From Sphingomonas carotinifaciens (GTDB lineage Bacteria; Pseudomonadota; Alphaproteobacteria; Sphingomonadales; Sphingomonadaceae): a stretch of DNA of 64,000 nt. The notes under the pieces were generated by a model that searched no databases, was not told the DNA's origin, and was given only the letters and a program-made list of their open reading frames with translations. The stretch covers positions 3,289,609-3,353,608 of the forward strand of contig NZ_WSUT01000005.1 in assembly GCF_009789535.1 (NCBI RefSeq), read 5' to 3'. The translations under genes and the position numbers were made by a program. Of this stretch, positions 59,639-64,000 are shown piece after piece (position 1 is the stretch's first letter; every line of letters starts with the position of its first letter).

Positions 59639-60961
59639 ATGAAGTCCAATCCGAAGACCTTCCACGTCAAATCGTTCGGCTGCCAGATGAACGTCTATGA
59701 CGGCGAGCGCATGGCCGAACTGATGGCCGCCCAGGGCCTGACCGCGACCGATGATGCGAACGCGGCCGACCTCGTCGTGCTCAACACCTGCCACATCCGC
59801 GAACGCGCGACCGAAAAGGTCTATTCGGACATCGGCCGCTTGCGCAAACACGCGCGCCAGCAGGGTCACGACCCGATGATCGCCGTCGCCGGCTGCGTCG
59901 CGCAGGCCGAAGGCGACGAGATCGTCCGCCGCGCGAATGTGGACGTCGTCGTCGGCCCGCAGGCGTACCACAACCTCCCCGAACTCGTCGCAAAGGCCGC
60001 AAAGGGCGAGGCCGCGCTCGATACCGACATGCCGCTCGCCAGCAAGTTCGGCAAGCTGCCCGGCCGCCGCAAGGTCGGCCCGTCGGCCTTCCTGACCGTG
60101 CAGGAGGGGTGCGACAAGTTCTGCACCTATTGCGTCGTGCCCTATACCCGCGGTGCGGAGATCAGCCGCCCCTTCGCCGCGATCGTGGACGAGGCAAAGG
60201 CGCTGGTGGGTGCGGGCGCGCGCGAGATCACGCTGCTCGGCCAGAACGTCAACGCGTGGAACGATGCCGAGGATCACGGCCTGCACGGCCTGATCCGCAC
60301 CCTCGACCGGATCGAGGGGCTGCACCGCATCCGCTACACCACCAGCCACCCCAACGACATGACGCAAGGGCTGATCGATGCGCATGGCGATGTGGAAAGC
60401 CTGATGCCCTTCCTGCATCTGCCGGTGCAGGCGGGCAACGACCGCGTGCTGAAGGCGATGAACCGCGCGCACAGCCGCGACTCCTATCTGCGCCTGATCG
60501 ACCGGATCCGCGCGGTGCGGCCGGACATCGCGCTGTCCGGCGACTTCATCGTCGGCTTTCCCGGCGAAACGGAGGCCGAGTTCGCCGACACGCTCAGCCT
60601 CGTCGACGCGCTCGGCTATGCGCAGGCGTTCAGCTTCAAATATTCGCCACGCCCCGGCACGCCTGCCGCCGACATGGCCGATCAGGTCGAGGCGGAGGTG
60701 ATGGACGACCGTCTCCAGCGGCTTCAGGCCGCACTCAACCGGGACCAGCACGCCTTCAACCTCGCCAGCGTCGGGCGCACCTGCGACGTGCTGATCGAAC
60801 GCCGCGGCAAGCTGCCCGGCCAGATGCTCGGCAAATCGCCCTGGTTGCAGTCGGTTCACCTGATCGGCGACCACGCGATCGGCGACGTGGTGACGGTGCA
60901 GTTGAGCGCCGCCGGCCCCAATTCGCTGACCGGCACGCAGACGCTGCGCGCGGCGGCCTGA
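59639..60961 (+). CDS. miaB: tRNA-2-methylthio-N6-dimethylallyladenosine synthase MiaB
   Basis: 440-aa radical-SAM methylthiotransferase that modifies A37 of tRNAs reading U-starting codons. The N-terminal UPF0004 domain supplies Cys15, Cys51 and Cys86 for one [4Fe-4S] cluster; the radical-SAM CxxxCxxC is Cys158, Cys162, Cys165 ([12 protein letters not shown]). [23 protein letters not shown] and a C-terminal TRAM domain follow. It depends on SUF/Nfu clusters, both encoded in this window. It heads the block miaB-phoH-ybeY-corC. Confidence 0.97.
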   Translation: MKSNPKTFHVKSFGCQMNVYDGERMAELMAAQGLTATDDANAADLVVLNTCHIRERATEKVYSDIGRLRKHARQQGHDPMIAVAGCVAQAEGDEIVRRANVDVVVGPQAYHNLPELVAKAAKGEAALDTDMPLASKFGKLPGRRKVGPSAFLTVQEGCDKFCTYCVVPYTRGAEISRPFAAIVDEAKALVGAGAREITLLGQNVNAWNDAEDHGLHGLIRTLDRIEGLHRIRYTTSHPNDMTQGLIDAHGDVESLMPFLHLPVQAGNDRVLKAMNRAHSRDSYLRLIDRIRAVRPDIALSGDFIVGFPGETEAEFADTLSLVDALGYAQAFSFKYSPRPGTPAADMADQVEAEVMDDRLQRLQAALNRDQHAFNLASVGRTCDVLIERRGKLPGQMLGKSPWLQSVHLIGDHAIGDVVTVQLSAAGPNSLTGTQTLRAAA

Positions 60962-61047
60962 CTGCGCATCGTGGGCAACCGATTTTCCCACTGGCGCTCC
61001 GCCCGTTCGCGCACCATCTTCACGGCAATCCGCGAAGAAAGGATCGC

Positions 61048-62046
61048 ATGAGCCGTAAGCCCCTTCCCGCCCGTGCCGGTGAACGCAGCCGGGTGGAACT
61101 GGTGTTCGAAAAGCCGCAGATGCTTGCCCATCTGTTCGGCCAATATGATCGCAATCTGGTCGCGCTGGAAAACCGGCTGGGGGTCTACATCACCGCGCGC
61201 GGCAACCGTGTCGGGCTGGAGGGCACCGCCGAACAGGTGGCGATGGCCCGCGATGTGCTGAACGATCTCTACGCCCGCATCGGTCGCGGCGAGGAGGTCG
61301 ATACCGGTCTGGTCGACGCCTCGATCGCGATGGCGGCGGAACCGACGCTGGACGGCATCGTCTCGGCGGAGCGGTCCTCGCCCCCGCCGATCATGATCCG
61401 GACCCGCAAGAAGACGATCGTGCCCCGCACCCCCGCCCAGGCGCATTACATGAAGGAGCTCGTGTCCAACGACATGATCTTCGCGCTCGGGCCGGCGGGC
61501 ACGGGCAAGACCTATCTGGCGGTGGCGCAGGCGGTGGCACAGCTCATCACCGGCTCGGTCCAGCGCCTGATCCTGTCGCGCCCGGCGGTGGAGGCGGGCG
61601 AGCGGCTCGGCTTCCTGCCCGGCGACATGAAGGAGAAGGTCGATCCCTATCTCCGCCCGCTCTACGATGCGCTCTACGACTGCCTGCCCGCCGAGCAGGT
61701 GGAACGCCGCATCGCCAGTGGCGAGATCGAGATCGCGCCGATCGCCTTCATGCGCGGCCGCACGCTCGGCGACGCCTTCGTCATTCTCGACGAGGCGCAG
61801 AACACCACGCCGGCGCAGATGAAGATGTTCCTGACCCGCTTCGGCCAGAACAGCCGGATGGTGATCTGCGGCGATCCCAACCAGGTCGATCTGCCAGGCG
61901 GCGTCGCCGCCTCGGGCCTTGCCGATGCCGTTCGCCGGCTGGAGGGGCTGGAGAGCATCGCGATGAGCCGCTTCACCGCCGCCGACGTGGTCCGCCACCC
62001 GATCGTCGGTCGCATCGTCGAGGCGTATGAAGGCCCCGACGCATGA
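61048..62046 (+). CDS. phoH: PhoH-family ATPase
   Basis: 332-aa PhoH-like protein, a P-loop ATPase/RNA-binding protein tied to YbeY-dependent rRNA and RNA metabolism. A KH-like N-terminal part (about 15-85) precedes the ATPase: Walker A GPAGTGKTYLAV, RPAVEAGERLGFLPGD, Walker B FVILDEAQNTTPAQMKMFLTR and GDPNQVDLPGG. GAAAGGA lies upstream of ATG 61048. Its stop overlaps ybeY by 4 bp (ATGA). Confidence 0.95.
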   Translation: MSRKPLPARAGERSRVELVFEKPQMLAHLFGQYDRNLVALENRLGVYITARGNRVGLEGTAEQVAMARDVLNDLYARIGRGEEVDTGLVDASIAMAAEPTLDGIVSAERSSPPPIMIRTRKKTIVPRTPAQAHYMKELVSNDMIFALGPAGTGKTYLAVAQAVAQLITGSVQRLILSRPAVEAGERLGFLPGDMKEKVDPYLRPLYDALYDCLPAEQVERRIASGEIEIAPIAFMRGRTLGDAFVILDEAQNTTPAQMKMFLTRFGQNSRMVICGDPNQVDLPGGVAASGLADAVRRLEGLESIAMSRFTAADVVRHPIVGRIVEAYEGPDA

Positions 62047-62552
62047 TCCAGATCGAACTCTCCCGTGAGGAGCCGTGGGCGCATGCGGACTGGGACGGCC
62101 TCGCCACCCGCGCCGCGCGCGCCGCGATCGAACGGACACCGCACGGCCCCCTGCTCACCACGCCGGCGCTGGTCGAGATCAGCGTCCGCCTGACCTCCGA
62201 CGACGAGGTTCACCACCTCAACAAGCAGTATCGGGGCAAGGACAAGCCGACCAACGTCCTGTCCTTCCCGATGGTGCAGCCCGACCTGATCGAAACCGTC
62301 AGCCAGAATTCGGATGATGGCGAGCTGCTGCTCGGCGATATCGTCCTGGCGCACGGCGTCTGCGTCGCGGAGGCGGCCGAGCGCGGCATCGCGGTGGAAA
62401 CCCATGCCACCCATTTGATGGTGCACGGCGTGCTTCATCTGCTAGGCTACGACCATATGGACGACGACGAGGCAGAGGCGATGGAGGCGATCGAGCGCGA
62501 CGCGCTGGCCTCGCTCGGCATCGACGACCCTTACAGCGTTCGCGAGGACTAG
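62043..62552 (+). CDS. ybeY: Endoribonuclease YbeY
   Basis: 169-aa zinc RNase for 16S rRNA 3'-end maturation and ribosome quality control. The zinc motif is HGVLHLLGYDHMDD; the upstream NKQYRGKDKPTNVLSFP and GDIVLAH segments are diagnostic. It is coupled to phoH and followed by corC after 11 bp. Confidence 0.97.
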   Translation: MIQIELSREEPWAHADWDGLATRAARAAIERTPHGPLLTTPALVEISVRLTSDDEVHHLNKQYRGKDKPTNVLSFPMVQPDLIETVSQNSDDGELLLGDIVLAHGVCVAEAAERGIAVETHATHLMVHGVLHLLGYDHMDDDEAEAMEAIERDALASLGIDDPYSVRED

Positions 62553-62563
62553 AAGACCTTCCC

Positions 62564-63469
<906 letters not shown>

Positions 63470-63519
63470 ACCGACCCGCGACGAGGCCGCCGATGCCGCC
63501 CGTCGCAAAATTCAGGCAA

Positions 63520-63598
63520 TCGATCACAGACGGTCGATCAATGCGTTTTGCCGTTTGAACCGAAGCTGTCACTACCCGTTCCAGAATTCGAACGGAAC
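63520..63598. promoter_or_regulatory. Repeat elements in the catalase leader
   Basis: TCGATCA occurs at 63520-63526 and 63534-63540 as a direct repeat 14 bp apart, and GTTCC (63578-63582) / GGAAC (63594-63598) flank GAATTC as an inverted repeat. They lie 15-93 bp before the catalase start, where an OxyR-type or other regulator could bind. Neither is a clear match to a known operator. Confidence 0.3.
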
Positions 63599-63612
63599 TT
63601 GGGAGAGACTCC

Positions 63613-64000
63613 ATGGCAGACGACAAGAAGCGCCCGACGCTCACCACTTCCGCCGGCGCGCCGGTGGGCGACAATCAGAACGCGATCACCATCGGCCCGC
63701 GCGGCCCCCTGCTGCTCCAGGACTATCAGCTCATCGAGAAGCTGGCGCACCAGAATCGGGAGCGCATCCCGGAACGGGTCGTCCACGCAAAGGGCTGGGG
63801 TGCGTTCGGCACGCTGACCGTCACCTCGGATGCGGTCACCAAATACACCAACGCCGCGCTGTTCAACGAGGTCGGCAAGAAGACCGACCTGCTCCTGCGC
63901 TTCTCCACCGTCGCGGGCGAACAGGGCGCGGCCGATGCCGAGCGCGACGTGCGCGGCTTCTCGTTCAAATTCTATACCGAGGAGGGCAACTGGGATCTGG
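63613..64000 (+). CDS. Catalase, 3' truncated by the window edge
   Basis: First 129 codons of a monofunctional heme catalase that splits hydrogen peroxide. ATG 63613 has GGGAGAG 7-12 bp upstream. Visible family segments: [55 protein letters not shown] (catalytic His in VVHAKG), [12 protein letters not shown] and [17 protein letters not shown]. The heme-ligand Tyr lies outside the window. The subclass cannot be fixed from the fragment. Confidence 0.95.
   Translation, partial: MADDKKRPTLTTSAGAPVGDNQNAITIGPRGPLLLQDYQLIEKLAHQNRERIPERVVHAKGWGAFGTLTVTSDAVTKYTNAALFNEVGKKTDLLLRFSTVAGEQGAADAERDVRGFSFKFYTEEGNWDL

Overview
The window is a high-GC chromosomal segment from an alphaproteobacterium, most probably a sphingomonad (Sphingomonas or a close relative). 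This rests on the gene content and order: rpoBC, a biliverdin phytochrome with its heme oxygenase, a leucine-catabolic carboxylase operon, a sufR-B-C-D-S-T-A iron-sulfur operon, a transmembrane LuxR-type regulator, the tsaB-rimI-fur-plsC-miaB-phoH-ybeY-corC run, and the many GC-rich palindromic spacers. No database was searched; names come from motif recognition. I see no tRNA, rRNA, transposase, prophage or CRISPR array.

Layout. 1-7.3 kb: the 3' part of rpoB and all of rpoC, separated by a palindromic spacer and closed by a strong intrinsic terminator. 7.4-9.0 kb: a secreted Arg/Asp-rich protein, a 57-aa protein and a 0.8-kb tandem palindromic repeat array without genes. 9.0-12.1 kb: a metallophosphoesterase diverging from a TonB-dependent receptor whose leader holds a perfect 13-bp inverted repeat. 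12.1-17.4 kb (minus): leucine catabolism, isovaleryl-CoA dehydrogenase - methylcrotonyl-CoA carboxylase beta - barstar-like protein - carboxylase alpha - MaoC dehydratase, almost all overlapping by a few bases. 17.6-20.4 kb: bacteriophytochrome histidine kinase converging on the heme oxygenase that can make its chromophore. 20.4-27.0 kb (minus): two HAD phosphatases and the pentose phosphate genes gnd, tal, tkt, rpiA. 27.2-33.2 kb: a complete tripartite RND efflux operon. 33.3-36.2 kb (minus): a phasin and a run of six small, poorly known genes (two DNA-binding proteins, two or three membrane proteins, two soluble small proteins).

36.4-40.5 kb: aconitase acnA with a terminator, then a polytopic membrane protein. 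40.5-46.8 kb (minus): the SUF Fe-S assembly operon led by an Rrf2 regulator and interrupted, without loss of translational coupling, by a DUF559 nuclease gene flanked by inverted repeats. 46.9-51.6 kb: pyrD, gamma-glutamyltransferase, a long-chain acyl-CoA synthetase. 51.8-54.7 kb: a secreted M16 peptidase. 54.8-63.5 kb: an Asp/Asn beta-hydroxylase-like protein, an Nfu scaffold, a nitroreductase-like enzyme and the housekeeping cluster tsaB to corC. The window ends inside a catalase gene.

How they fit together. Several units concern iron and redox: SUF assembly, Nfu, two Fe-S clients (aconitase, MiaB), a Fur regulator with a candidate operator upstream of its own gene, heme oxygenase and catalase. 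The strongest candidates for undescribed biology are (i) the 33.7-36.2 kb small-protein regulatory cluster with a membrane-tethered HTH regulator, (ii) the inverted-repeat-flanked DUF559 gene stitched into the suf operon, (iii) the barstar-like gene between the two carboxylase subunits, and (iv) the tandem array of long palindromes at 8.2-9.0 kb.
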